From assembly GCA_041394905.1 (NCBI GenBank), contig JAWKHJ010000002.1:248001-312000 (forward strand): a stretch of 64,000 nucleotides of DNA, given 5' to 3'. Origin of the DNA: RI-231 sp041394905 (GTDB lineage: Bacteria; Acidobacteriota; Terriglobia; Bryobacterales; UBA6623). A model generated the notes under the pieces. The model did no database searches and was not told the DNA's origin. It worked only from the letters and a program-made list of their open reading frames with translations. The position numbers and the translations under genes were made by a program. Every line of letters begins with the position of its first letter. The first letter of the stretch is position 1. Positions 1 through 8,116 of this stretch are shown piece after piece.

Positions 1-448
1 GGCCGGCCGCCTTCGCCAAAATGTCCCACACCGCCATGTCCGTCGCGCCGATGGCGAACTGCGCGATGCCTTGCACGCCGTGGTACTCGAGAATGTTCCA
101 AATCTTCTTGCGCAGAAGCTTGGGGAAGGCAGGATCCTGGCCTACGACGAGCGGTTTGATCTCCTTCTCGAAGATCGTCTGCAAGACCTCCGGCCCGCCC
201 TGCACCATGCCGAATGAGCTGTAGGCCCAACCCGTGTGCCCTGCGTTGGTCTTGAGGCGCAGCACAACCCCGCCGCGATGGTCGCCGAAGCGGTGAACAG
301 CGTCATATTCCGGGCGGCCCGGCGGGAACCGCAGCAGGTCGGTCTCGAGATCGGTGATCCGCAGCTCACCCTGCATCTGGGCGGCGAACGCGGGGGCGGA
401 CAGGGCGAGGCCCGCGGCGGAGGACGTGAAAAAGTCTCGGCGGCGCAT
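1..448 (-). CDS. Mandelate racemase/muconate lactonizing enzyme family protein, N-terminal part (runs off window)
   Basis: The reading frame opens at ATG 448 and stays open to the window edge, giving 149 residues. The N-terminus MRRRDFFTSSAAG with a following Ala-rich stretch ending near AFA is a Tat-like signal, so the enzyme is probably exported. The rest resembles the N-terminal capping domain of the enolase superfamily: an ITDLETDLLRFP strand, a GHTGWAYSSFGMVQGG segment, and the helix ending QFAIGATDMAVWDILAKAAG, which is the usual junction to the catalytic barrel. The barrel, with its metal ligands, lies outside the window, so the substrate cannot be named. It is divergent from the esterase that follows, with only about 30 bp between starts. 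Confidence 0.75.
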   Translation of the reverse strand, partial: MRRRDFFTSSAAGLALSAPAFAAQMQGELRITDLETDLLRFPPGRPEYDAVHRFGDHRGGVVLRLKTNAGHTGWAYSSFGMVQGGPEVLQTIFEKEIKPLVVGQDPAFPKLLRKKIWNILEYHGVQGIAQFAIGATDMAVWDILAKAAG

Positions 449-482
449 GGGCAATATCTTACTCTCCGCTATGCTGGCCTTC

Positions 483-1762
483 ATGCACCGTGAACCGTTC
501 CTGGCCGCGCTCGCCGCGTTTGTGCTTCTGTCCGCCCCGCTTAGCGCTTCGGACCCAGGCTTGATCGAATCGGCCCGCAAGTTGAAAGGCCCGGCATTGT
601 CAGCCGCTCTGGTTAACAACTTCGAAGAAAAAGCGCTGAACGAGGGGAGCGCCTTCGTCCAGGATCACGGCCGATTCCTCTTCGCCGTCCGCTCAGCCTC
701 CAGACCGCAGCTGAACATTGACGATCGTCCGGCCGGAGCGATGAAGCCGGTCAAAGGCTCGGACCTGTGGACGCTCGAGACCAAGCTCGCGACCGGCCGC
801 TCGCACGCAATCGAATACTCCGCCGACGGCAAACCAATCGGCCGCCGCCTCGACATCCGCGCCTACACGGATCTGCACTACCCGCGCGCGGGCGTTGCCC
901 AGGGCAAGGTCTCGGAAAAGCAGGCCGAACACGAGCAAGATCTCACCCCGGCATGGTCAGCGACTGGTGGTACTACATCTCGCCCGGCGTCGAACCCGGC
1001 AAGCCCGCGCCCTTGATGATCTGGCAGGATGGCCAGGGTTTCGCCTCCCGCGACTCGGCCTCGCGCCTGTTCACCGTGACCGAAAACCTCATCGCCGACG
1101 GTAAGATCCCGCCCATGGTTCACCTTATGATCTCGCCCGGCTACATCGGCGAGCGCCGCATGCGCTCGGTCGAGTACGACACGGTCAACCTCGACTACAC
1201 CCGCTTCGTGCTCGACGAGATCTTGCCCGAGCTCGAGAAACATCAGAAGATCCGCAGCGACGCTTACTCCCGCGCCTCGGCCGGGCAAAGCTCTGGTGGC
1301 ATCTGCGCATTCATTTCTGCCTGGCTTGCCCCGAACGAGATCAGCCGCGTGCTCTCGCGTATCGGCAGTTACACCTCGATTGCGTGGCGCTCGGGCGACG
1401 AGAACGGCGAAGATCTGCTCGAATCCGGCCACTCGCTGCCGTTTCGAGTCCGTAAGGGCGAAAAGCGCAACATCCGCGTCTGGATGGAAGACGGCTCCAA
1501 CGATCTCGAGAACAACCACGGCAGTTGGCCGCTGCAGAACATCCAGCTCGCCAACTCATTGAAAATGCGGGAGTACGACTTCAGTTTCCACTTCGGCAAT
1601 GCCCAGCACAGCGCCGCCAACGGCGATTCCATGCTCCCGCAGGCTCTGACGTGGCTGTGGCGGGACTACGATCCGTCGAAGACCTCCCAGGAGTTCACCA
1701 TGGACCCAACTGAGGGGGAAAAGCCGTATTTCCGCATCGAACGCCTGAACCGGAACCAGTGA
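483..1762 (+). CDS. Secreted esterase of the enterochelin-esterase (Fes/D-like) type, frameshifted
   Basis: Two frames make one protein. The first part starts at ATG 483 (ATG 471 is an alternative) with a signal peptide LAALAAFVLLSAPLSAS and an Ig-like N-terminal segment. The frame breaks around 940-955, and the continuation carries the alpha/beta-hydrolase domain: PLMIWQDGQGF, the nucleophile elbow ASAGQSSGG, and a late HFGNAQHSAANG with the probable catalytic His. This matches putative exported carbohydrate or siderophore esterases annotated as enterochelin esterase-like. Both halves are well conserved in character, so I regard the break as a probable sequence error. Substrate is unknown. 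Confidence 0.7.
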
Positions 1763-1805
1763 GGGCGGCTGGTATTCTGGAGTTTCCTGTCGAGGAGGAT
1801 CGTCA

Positions 1806-2369
1806 ATGGGCCAGCCGATTGCGGAAGGCAATGGAATTCTGTCGCTTAGAACCCCGGATTGTGACAAAGGTATCGGAACGCTGATTTCGAAGCCAGATGC
1901 CGCGGGCTTGATTTCCGGGGTGAAGATCGAGCCGTTTCCGCTGTGGCCCGACGACCGTGGTTACTTCATCGAGGTCGCGCGCATGGGGCAGGGCATGATC
2001 GGCGAGTTCGATCCGGGCCAGGCGCAAGTCTCGGCCGCCATGAGCTACCCAGGCACGATCAAGGCCTTCCACTACCATTTGCATCAGACCGACTATTGGG
2101 CCGCCGCGGCGGGCATGCTGCAAGTCGCGCTGGTCGATTTGCGCGAGGGTTCGCCGACCTTCGGCGCCCGCAACACGATGTACGTCGGCGCCTTGCGCTC
2201 CTGGCGCATTTTGATCCCCCCGGGCGTCGGCCACGGCTACAAGGTCGTCGGTCTCGACCCGGCGCTGCTGGTCTACGTGACGAACCGGCAGTACAACCCC
2301 AAGGACGAAGGCCGCATTCCCTACAACGACCCGGCCATTTCCTACGACTGGGACTTCCAGTACAAGTAA
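1806..2369 (+). CDS. dTDP-4-dehydrorhamnose 3,5-epimerase-like (RmlC family) cupin protein
   Basis: 187 residues starting at ATG 1806 behind a strong GAGGAGG Shine-Dalgarno. The cupin core of the RmlC family is visible: the DDRGYFIEV turn near residue 50, AFHYHLHQTDYW at about residues 87-98 in place of the family GLHYQ region, GMLQVALVDLREGSPTFG, and the IPPGVGHGYKVV strand with the distal histidine. Family members epimerise C3 and C5 of dTDP-4-keto-6-deoxyglucose in rhamnose synthesis. Here no rfbA, rfbB or rfbD neighbour is present and the substrate-facing segment differs from canonical RmlC, so a related sugar-nucleotide epimerase is equally possible. Confidence 0.7.
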   Translation: MGQPIAEGNGILSLRTPDCDKGIGTLISKPDAAGLISGVKIEPFPLWPDDRGYFIEVARMGQGMIGEFDPGQAQVSAAMSYPGTIKAFHYHLHQTDYWAAAAGMLQVALVDLREGSPTFGARNTMYVGALRSWRILIPPGVGHGYKVVGLDPALLVYVTNRQYNPKDEGRIPYNDPAISYDWDFQYK

Positions 2370-2435
2370 CACCCGTTCCTTGAATCTCCGGCTCGTTTCG
2401 CGTAGCATTACGCGCACAGGAGCCGGAGATTCGAC

Positions 2436-3593
2436 ATGACCCGCACAGTTAGCACCCTTCTGCTCGCCCTCAGCCTGAGTTCGCTCGCTCTCGCGCAGGA
2501 CAGCTCGAACATCCGCAACCCGACGATCAACACCGAGTCAGACGAGGGCAAGCCCTTGGTCGCCGCCGGTCTGGCCGAGAGCGCGGCCGAGCGCATCCCG
2601 ATCCTAGAAGGCTATCTGCAACAGTTCCCGCAAGGCGAATACCGGGGCTACGCCCTGTTCCAAGCCCAGAAGGCCTACATGGAAGCGGGCCAGGACGACA
2701 AGGTCGTCGAGGTCGGGAAGGAGTTGATGAAGCTCGTCCCGAACGATCTCGAAGTGCGCCACAACGTCAACCAGGCGCTGGTGAAATTGCAGCGCTGGGA
2801 CGAGCTCGCACCCTTGCTCGACCAGACCCGGCCCATCGCCGAAAAGCAGGTGGCGGAGCCTCAGCCGTCCGGCGCTGACGAAGAAGCCGCTGCGCACTGG
2901 AAGTCACAGAAGGAGTACGCCGAGGGAGTGGTGCAGTGGCTGGAGTGGGCCACGAACACCGCCGCCCTCCAACAGACCGATCCCAAGGCGAAGGTCGCCT
3001 GGATGGACCGGCTCACCACAACCTACCCCGACGGGCAATTCTCCAAGGGGCTCGAGACGCAGTACGTCGTCGCCTACCAGCAGATGGGCGATCAGGACAA
3101 CATGGTCGCCTGGATGAAAAAGGCCGTCGACGCGGGCTCTCAGGATGAGACCTATTACTACACCCTCGCCGAAGACGCATTGAACAAACAGGACGAGGCC
3201 GCGGCGAAGACCTATGCCGACAAGACGCTCGAGCTGCTCGAATCCAAGCCTGTCCCAGAGGGCATGAGCGAAGCGCAGTGGACGGAGCACAAAAACAAGA
3301 TTGGGGCGTACACGGAGTTTCTCTACGGGCGCATCTACATGCCCAAGAACACCAAGGACGCTTACCGCGCGGCGCGTTCGCACATGCTCAAGTCCGTCGA
3401 CGTGCTCAAGGCCGAAGGCGGCCCGCGTTACCACGTGCTCGCCTACTACCTGGGCGTCTGCTACGTGCAGCTCGACATCCAAGGCGACAACATCAAGCAG
3501 GCGGCGTATTGGATGGGCCAAGCGGCCAGCACCGACGGTCAGTTCAAAGGCCAGGCGGCGGAAGCGCTCAAGAAGATCAACGCAGCGCGGTAG
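2436..3593 (+). CDS. Secreted tetratricopeptide-repeat protein
   Basis: 385 residues with a clear signal peptide (TRTVSTLLLALSLSSLALAQ, cleavage after ALA). The mature part is alpha-helical and built from TPR-like repeats, for example PQGEYRGYALFQAQKAYMEAG near residue 65, DQDNMVAWMKKAVDAG near 220 and a C-terminal AAYWMGQAASTDGQFKGQAAEALKKI. No catalytic domain is present. Such periplasmic TPR proteins are very common in Acidobacteriota and act as protein-binding scaffolds. The gene is followed by a large palindrome (3596-3679) that may end its transcript. Confidence 0.75.
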   Translation: MTRTVSTLLLALSLSSLALAQDSSNIRNPTINTESDEGKPLVAAGLAESAAERIPILEGYLQQFPQGEYRGYALFQAQKAYMEAGQDDKVVEVGKELMKLVPNDLEVRHNVNQALVKLQRWDELAPLLDQTRPIAEKQVAEPQPSGADEEAAAHWKSQKEYAEGVVQWLEWATNTAALQQTDPKAKVAWMDRLTTTYPDGQFSKGLETQYVVAYQQMGDQDNMVAWMKKAVDAGSQDETYYYTLAEDALNKQDEAAAKTYADKTLELLESKPVPEGMSEAQWTEHKNKIGAYTEFLYGRIYMPKNTKDAYRAARSHMLKSVDVLKAEGGPRYHVLAYYLGVCYVQLDIQGDNIKQAAYWMGQAASTDGQFKGQAAEALKKINAAR

Positions 3594-3595
3594 GC

Positions 3596-3679
3596 TCAGA
3601 GCCGCGAGCGCCAGCTTGCGGTAGTTTTCCATTTTCCCGGATGCTGGAAACTACCGCACCCTCGCGGGCGCGGCTCTGA
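3596..3679. repeat. Large imperfect palindrome, REP/MITE-like extragenic element
   Basis: The left arm (3596-3630) and the reverse complement of the right arm (3645-3679) match closely: both begin TCAGAGCCGCG and both contain TGCGGTAGTTT, with only the central few positions differing. The arms are about 35 nt long with a short loop. The sequence lies three bases after the TPR stop codon. This structure resembles REP elements mobilised by RAYT transposases, but no second copy and no RAYT gene is in the window, so this is by resemblance only. It could also act as a terminator. Confidence 0.6.
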
Positions 3680-3703
3680 TTCGCAACCACGACGTCAACC
3701 CGC

Positions 3704-4822
3704 ATGCGCATCCTCATCCCCAATCTCGGTTCCACCTCCTTCAAATACCAACTCCTCGAGTTTCCCTCTGAAGCAGTTCTGGCGAGTGGCCGCATGGAGC
3801 GCATCGGACGCCCCGGCGGCGACGCCCCCGACTACCGCACCGCCATCGAGCGCGTGCTCGCCGACTGCGGCGCGGTGGATGGTGTCGGCTTCAAGGCTGT
3901 CCATGCGGGTCCAAGCTTCCGCGGAACCTTTGCGGTGGACGACGCCTTTCTCGCTGCGCTCGAGGAGTATGCGCTGGCGGCGCCGCTACACAATGGCATT
4001 TACTTGACTGGCATCCGGGCGTTCCACGAGTTGCGGCCTGATTTGCCGCTCGTCGCCGTGGTGGAACCGGGCTTTCACCGCACCATGCCAGATTACGCCT
4101 CGAGCTACGGCGTACCCCAGGAGTGGGCCGAGAAGCACGGCGTGCGCCGCTACGGCTTCCACGGCTCGTCGCACAACTTCATCAGCCGCCGCGCTCCGGA
4201 GTTTCTGGGCGTCCCGCATGAATCGCTGCGGGTGGTGTCGTGCCACTTGGGCGGCAGCTCGTCGATGACGGCGATCGACCGCGGCCGCTCGGTGGATACC
4301 ACGATGGGTTTCTCGCCGCAGTCCGGCCTCGAGAACGCGACGCGGCACGGCGACCTCGACCCTTTCGCGGTCTTGTTCCTGATGGACCGCCTCGGCTGGT
4401 CAACCGCGGAAGCGCGCGAGCAGTTGCTCGCCCACGGCGGTCTTGCCGGCGTCTCGGGGGTAGCGGGCGGAGACGTGCGGGATATAGAAGAGGCCGCCAG
4501 GGCGGGGAACAACCGCGCCCGGCTGGCGCTCGACTTGTTCTGCTACGAGATTCGCAAGACGATTGGGGCTTACGCTGCGGCCATGGGAGGTCTGGACGCT
4601 GTCGTCTTTACGGGCGGCATCGGCGAAAATTCGGCGTTGGTGCGCTCGCTGGCCACCAAAGACCTGGAGTTCCTCGGCGTTCGCATCGACCCGGTGTCAA
4701 ACGTCAGCGGAAAGGGCGACCGGCTGATCTCCTACGACGAGGCGCCGGTCAAAGTCGCCGTTTTGGGGACGAATGAAGAGATCGTCGTGGGGCGAGAGAC
4801 GGCGCACTTGCTGTCGCGCTAA
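3704..4822 (+). CDS. ackA: Acetate kinase family protein (divergent)
   Basis: 372 residues, somewhat shorter than the usual 395-405 of acetate kinase. The ASKHA-fold signature NLGSTSFK is at residues 7-14, the RRYGFHGSSH motif at 148-157 and NATRHGDLDP at 211-220. A C-terminal TNEEIVV carries the conserved glutamate. Canonical enzymes interconvert acetate and acetyl phosphate. Several positions reported as catalytic in Methanosarcina acetate kinase look changed: the HRVVHGG arginine is Lys64, the FDTAFHQ aspartate is Glu121, and the asparagine of HLGNG is Gly184. No phosphotransacetylase or phosphoketolase is nearby. It may be a true but unusual acetate kinase or a kinase for another short carboxylate. 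Confidence 0.75.
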   Translation: MRILIPNLGSTSFKYQLLEFPSEAVLASGRMERIGRPGGDAPDYRTAIERVLADCGAVDGVGFKAVHAGPSFRGTFAVDDAFLAALEEYALAAPLHNGIYLTGIRAFHELRPDLPLVAVVEPGFHRTMPDYASSYGVPQEWAEKHGVRRYGFHGSSHNFISRRAPEFLGVPHESLRVVSCHLGGSSSMTAIDRGRSVDTTMGFSPQSGLENATRHGDLDPFAVLFLMDRLGWSTAEAREQLLAHGGLAGVSGVAGGDVRDIEEAARAGNNRARLALDLFCYEIRKTIGAYAAAMGGLDAVVFTGGIGENSALVRSLATKDLEFLGVRIDPVSNVSGKGDRLISYDEAPVKVAVLGTNEEIVVGRETAHLLSR

Positions 4823-4828
4823 TGAAAA

Positions 4829-4861
4829 CACGCGCGTACTCACGTACGCGCGTGCATTTTT
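4829..4861. terminator. Rho-independent terminator between convergent genes
   Basis: A perfect 11-bp stem (CACGCGCGTAC, 4829-4839, and its complement, 4844-4854) with loop TCAC is followed by CATTTTT. It lies seven bases after the acetate-kinase stop and just before the stop of the convergent M1-like gene, so it probably serves both directions. Confidence 0.85.
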
Positions 4862-4877
4862 CGCGTTTGGACGCCGA

Positions 4878-6932
4878 CTAGTAGATCCGCTCCTGGCGCT
4901 TTTCGCGCCTGTACGGATTCTCGAGGTACTTGCGCGCCTCGTCCTGCGCGTTCTGCGTGTTGTCCCGCGTGCGGATGGCGAGTTGGTACTCGTTCACCGC
5001 GCGCTCGCGTTGTCCGGTAACGTCGAAGATTTTTCCGACGTTGATGTGCGCCCAGACCACTGTCCATTCCGGGACTTGGTCGCCGTTGAGCGCCTCGCGG
5101 AACTCGTTCGCCGCCGACTGGTAGTTGTTCTGTAGGAAGAACACCTCGCCGATGCGGTAGTGCGCCAGCGAGCTGTAGCGGTTGATGTCGAGGGCCTTCT
5201 GGTATTCCTGCAGCGCCTCGGTGTAGTAGCCGAGCTCGACCAACTGCTCGCCCTTGCGGATGGCCACCTTCACGCGGATGGCGTCATCGAAGCGTAGAAT
5301 GCGGTTGTTCGGGTCGAGCACGACGCGCTTCGGCTTGCCGAACGCTTCGACGGAGTAGTCCGACGACTTGCCCGAGACGTCGATCGTCTTGTACTCGGGC
5401 TCACCCTCGGTCTCGATCTTGAGCTCGACCGGCATCTGGAACGTGTCCATGTCTTGCTTGACCTTGCCGAGCACGCGGAACCCCTTGCCGCCGCCGAGGC
5501 GGTAGATGGTGTACTCCTGGCTGAACTCGGGCGTCTGGGTTTGCTCGATCCACTGGATGAAGAACGGCTGCAGGTTGCGACCGCTGATCTTTTCGGCGAG
5601 CTCCTCGAGGTCGCTCGTCACCACCGATTGGTATTGATGTTGGGCGGCGAACTCCTTGAGCATCTGCTCGAAGCCTTCATCGCCCAGGACCCAGCGCAGC
5701 ATGTTCAGCACCATCGCGCCCTTCGCGCCGGCCAGCGCGCGCAGCTCAGGCGAGAAGGCGGGCAGGCGGTCTGAGTCCTCGATCGGAATGTCGGTGTACG
5801 TCAGCGACTCGACGCGCGTCTCTTGGATGCGCTGGTCGAACGCCTCTTGGCCCTCGCTATGCTCGATCTCGAGCAACGACGAGTACCACGCCAAGCCGTA
5901 GTCGAGCCACAAGTGATGACGGTTGCCCGGCGAGACGATCGAACGCCACCACTGGTGCGCCACCTGGCGGCCGAGCAGCATGCGATTGACGGAAGTCCGC
6001 ATGCCGTAAGGGCTCAAGAAAACCATGCCCGGCCCGGCGTAGCCTTCTGGGCCATATTCGCCAAGCTCGACGAGCGTCAAATTCTTGCTGTACGGCGCTC
6101 CGAACAGATCGGTGAAGTAGCTGACCATCTCGCCGGTCGCCTCGCCGTAAGCGCGTGCGAGATCTTCCGACGCCGAGTTGAAGTAGACCGAAGTCGTCGA
6201 GCCGTCGGCTGAGACCTCGAGCGGATCTTCCTTTACCACTGCGATGTTGCCGGGAAACGACTGCTGGCTGAAATCCCAGGTGTACTGCACGCCGTTGGGC
6301 ACGTCGGCCTTCGAAGAAAGACCGGCTCCGAGCACTTTGAACCCAGCCGGAACCGTCAATTTGATCGTGGCGGCGAACTGGTCCGCCTCAAATCCGTTGA
6401 CCGGGAACCAGCGCGCGGGATAGAGCATGTAGGAGCGCTCCGGCGTGATGTTGGCTAGGTCCACACCCTCGACCGGCGAGCCCTCGTAGCCCCTGAGCAC
6501 GCCGCCGTAGGTGAAAGTCAGGCTGGTTTCCGAGCCGACGATGGGTTGCTCGGGCAAGGTGGCGCGGACGGTGAAATCTTGGCGATAGCGCAGCGGGTTG
6601 ACCGTCGACCCGTCGGCGGTCTCGATACGCTCGACATCAAGGCCGTTGTGCAGTTCGAATACGACCTCGTTGGTCTCCTCGCGTGGAATGAAGGTGACTT
6701 TCGCGGTTGCTTGCAGGGTGGAAGAAGCCGGGTCGATGCGGGCGTCGATGTCGTAGTGGCGCACGTCAATCAACGGACGTTCGGTTTCCTGCGCATTGGC
6801 CGGCAACGAGGTCAGCAACGCCAAAGCCAGGGCGAGGGCAATCGCCATCCATGGCAGCAGTCGCTTTGCCGGGTTTTCCAGAACGCGCTCGCGCGCCGCA
6901 ATCGTCACTTTGTTAGGTCGAACCGTTCGCAT
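4878..6932 (-). CDS. M1 (gluzincin) aminopeptidase-fold protein with C-terminal TPRs, predicted catalytically inactive
   Basis: 684 residues. A membrane signal-anchor (LLPWMAIALALALALLTSLPANA, residues 25-47) is followed by an M1-type N-terminal beta-saddle, a catalytic-like domain, and C-terminal TPR repeats from about residue 560 (LGYYTEALQEYQKALDI, NNYQSAANEFREAL). The zinc site is destroyed: the HEXXH position reads RQVAHQWW (residues 322-329), so the first His is Arg and the catalytic Glu is Gln, and the third ligand in WLNEG is Tyr (WLDYG, 342-346). The GXMEN substrate motif is also missing (GPGMVFL). The start overlaps the end of lpxB by 28 bp, and an internal Met29 could be used instead. 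A structural or binding role in the periplasm is inferred. Confidence 0.8.
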   Translation of the reverse strand: MRTVRPNKVTIAARERVLENPAKRLLPWMAIALALALALLTSLPANAQETERPLIDVRHYDIDARIDPASSTLQATAKVTFIPREETNEVVFELHNGLDVERIETADGSTVNPLRYRQDFTVRATLPEQPIVGSETSLTFTYGGVLRGYEGSPVEGVDLANITPERSYMLYPARWFPVNGFEADQFAATIKLTVPAGFKVLGAGLSSKADVPNGVQYTWDFSQQSFPGNIAVVKEDPLEVSADGSTTSVYFNSASEDLARAYGEATGEMVSYFTDLFGAPYSKNLTLVELGEYGPEGYAGPGMVFLSPYGMRTSVNRMLLGRQVAHQWWRSIVSPGNRHHLWLDYGLAWYSSLLEIEHSEGQEAFDQRIQETRVESLTYTDIPIEDSDRLPAFSPELRALAGAKGAMVLNMLRWVLGDEGFEQMLKEFAAQHQYQSVVTSDLEELAEKISGRNLQPFFIQWIEQTQTPEFSQEYTIYRLGGGKGFRVLGKVKQDMDTFQMPVELKIETEGEPEYKTIDVSGKSSDYSVEAFGKPKRVVLDPNNRILRFDDAIRVKVAIRKGEQLVELGYYTEALQEYQKALDINRYSSLAHYRIGEVFFLQNNYQSAANEFREALNGDQVPEWTVVWAHINVGKIFDVTGQRERAVNEYQLAIRTRDNTQNAQDEARKYLENPYRREKRQERIY

Positions 6933-8035
6933 ATCGCCTCCGCTGCCCGGACGGCGGCGGGTTGATCGCCCGCCAGCGCCTTCCGCACGTCCTCGAGCTC
7001 GCGCCGCATGCGGCGGTTCGCTTCCGGGTCGTCGAGCAGCTTCTTCACTTCTTCAGCCAATCGCTCTCCGCGGCACTCGTGTTGAATCAGCTCCGGCACG
7101 ATCCGCCGCTGGGCCAGCAGGTTGACCATGCTGTAGAACGGCACGCGCACCAAAGGTTTTCCGAGCAGCCACGTCGCTTTCGAAACCTCGTAGAAGACGA
7201 CCATCGGGGCGCCCAACAGAGCCGCTTCCACCGTGGCGGTGCCGCTGGCGACCATTGCCGCGTCGGCGTGGGCCAAAGCGTTGGATGTGTCGTTTTCAAC
7301 TATTGTGACGGGCGAGCCGGAAATGCGTTCCTGGAAAAATGCCTTACCCGTGGTATTCGACGCAGCAAGCACGACGTTGAGCCGCCGCGTGGCCGTCAAG
7401 CGTTCGATAGCGTCCAAAAGCGCCGGCAAGTGCCGCGCCGCTTCTCCTTGGCGGCTTCCTGGCAGCACGCTCAACAGCGGGAGCGTCGGGTCGAAGCCGT
7501 GGCGTTCCAGGAACTCTTCGCGGGAGGCCGAAGCCCCCAACTCCGACGCGAGCGGATGGCCCACATACCGCGTGGGGACGCCTCTCTCGTTGAACCACTC
7601 CTCCTCAAAGGGAAAGATGCACAACAGCAGGTCGACGATGCGCCGCAGCTTACGCACTCGCCACGGCCGCCATGCCCACATCTGCGGCGCGACATAGTCG
7701 ACCACGGGAATGCCTTTAGGTTTGAGCTTGGCTGCAACCCGCAGATTGAAGTCCGGCGCATCGCACAGAATCGCTAAATCCGGTCGCCGCCGTTCGGCTT
7801 CAGCCAGCAAACTTTGGTACTCGCGGTAAATACGAGGGATGTGGCGGACGACTTCGAACAACCCCACCACCGCCAAGTCCTCGCTGCGCACGATCGGCTC
7901 GACGTTCTCCGCCCGCAGACGAGGACCGGCGCAGCCGAAGAATTCTGCATTGGGGAACCGCCGGCGCAACTCCGCCACCAACTCCGCCGCATAACGATCC
8001 CCGGAAGTTTCCCCCGCCGAAACGAGAACGCGCAT
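6905..8035 (-). CDS. lpxB: Lipid-A-disaccharide synthase
   Basis: 376 residues from ATG 8035, chosen because MRVLVSAGETSGDRYA is the normal LpxB N-terminus. An upstream in-frame start at 8071 adds twelve residues not found in the family. It is a GT19 glycosyltransferase that joins UDP-2,3-diacylglucosamine and lipid X at the inner face of the cytoplasmic membrane. Visible motifs are FFGCAGPRL, VDYVAPQMWAW, the FPFEEEWF turn, LPGSRQGEAARHLP and the nucleotide-site segment MVASGTATVEAALLGAPMVV. It shows that the organism makes lipid A. It sits first in a two-gene unit with the M1-like gene downstream. Confidence 0.95.
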   Translation of the reverse strand: MRVLVSAGETSGDRYAAELVAELRRRFPNAEFFGCAGPRLRAENVEPIVRSEDLAVVGLFEVVRHIPRIYREYQSLLAEAERRRPDLAILCDAPDFNLRVAAKLKPKGIPVVDYVAPQMWAWRPWRVRKLRRIVDLLLCIFPFEEEWFNERGVPTRYVGHPLASELGASASREEFLERHGFDPTLPLLSVLPGSRQGEAARHLPALLDAIERLTATRRLNVVLAASNTTGKAFFQERISGSPVTIVENDTSNALAHADAAMVASGTATVEAALLGAPMVVFYEVSKATWLLGKPLVRVPFYSMVNLLAQRRIVPELIQHECRGERLAEEVKKLLDDPEANRRMRRELEDVRKALAGDQPAAVRAAEAICERFDLTK

Positions 8036-8116
8036 CGAACGCCCAGTGTACTCGCGCGGCGGTCGTTGCACCGAACCGTGCGAGCTAGCTTATGTTTTTC
8101 ATATACTTGTGAGGAC

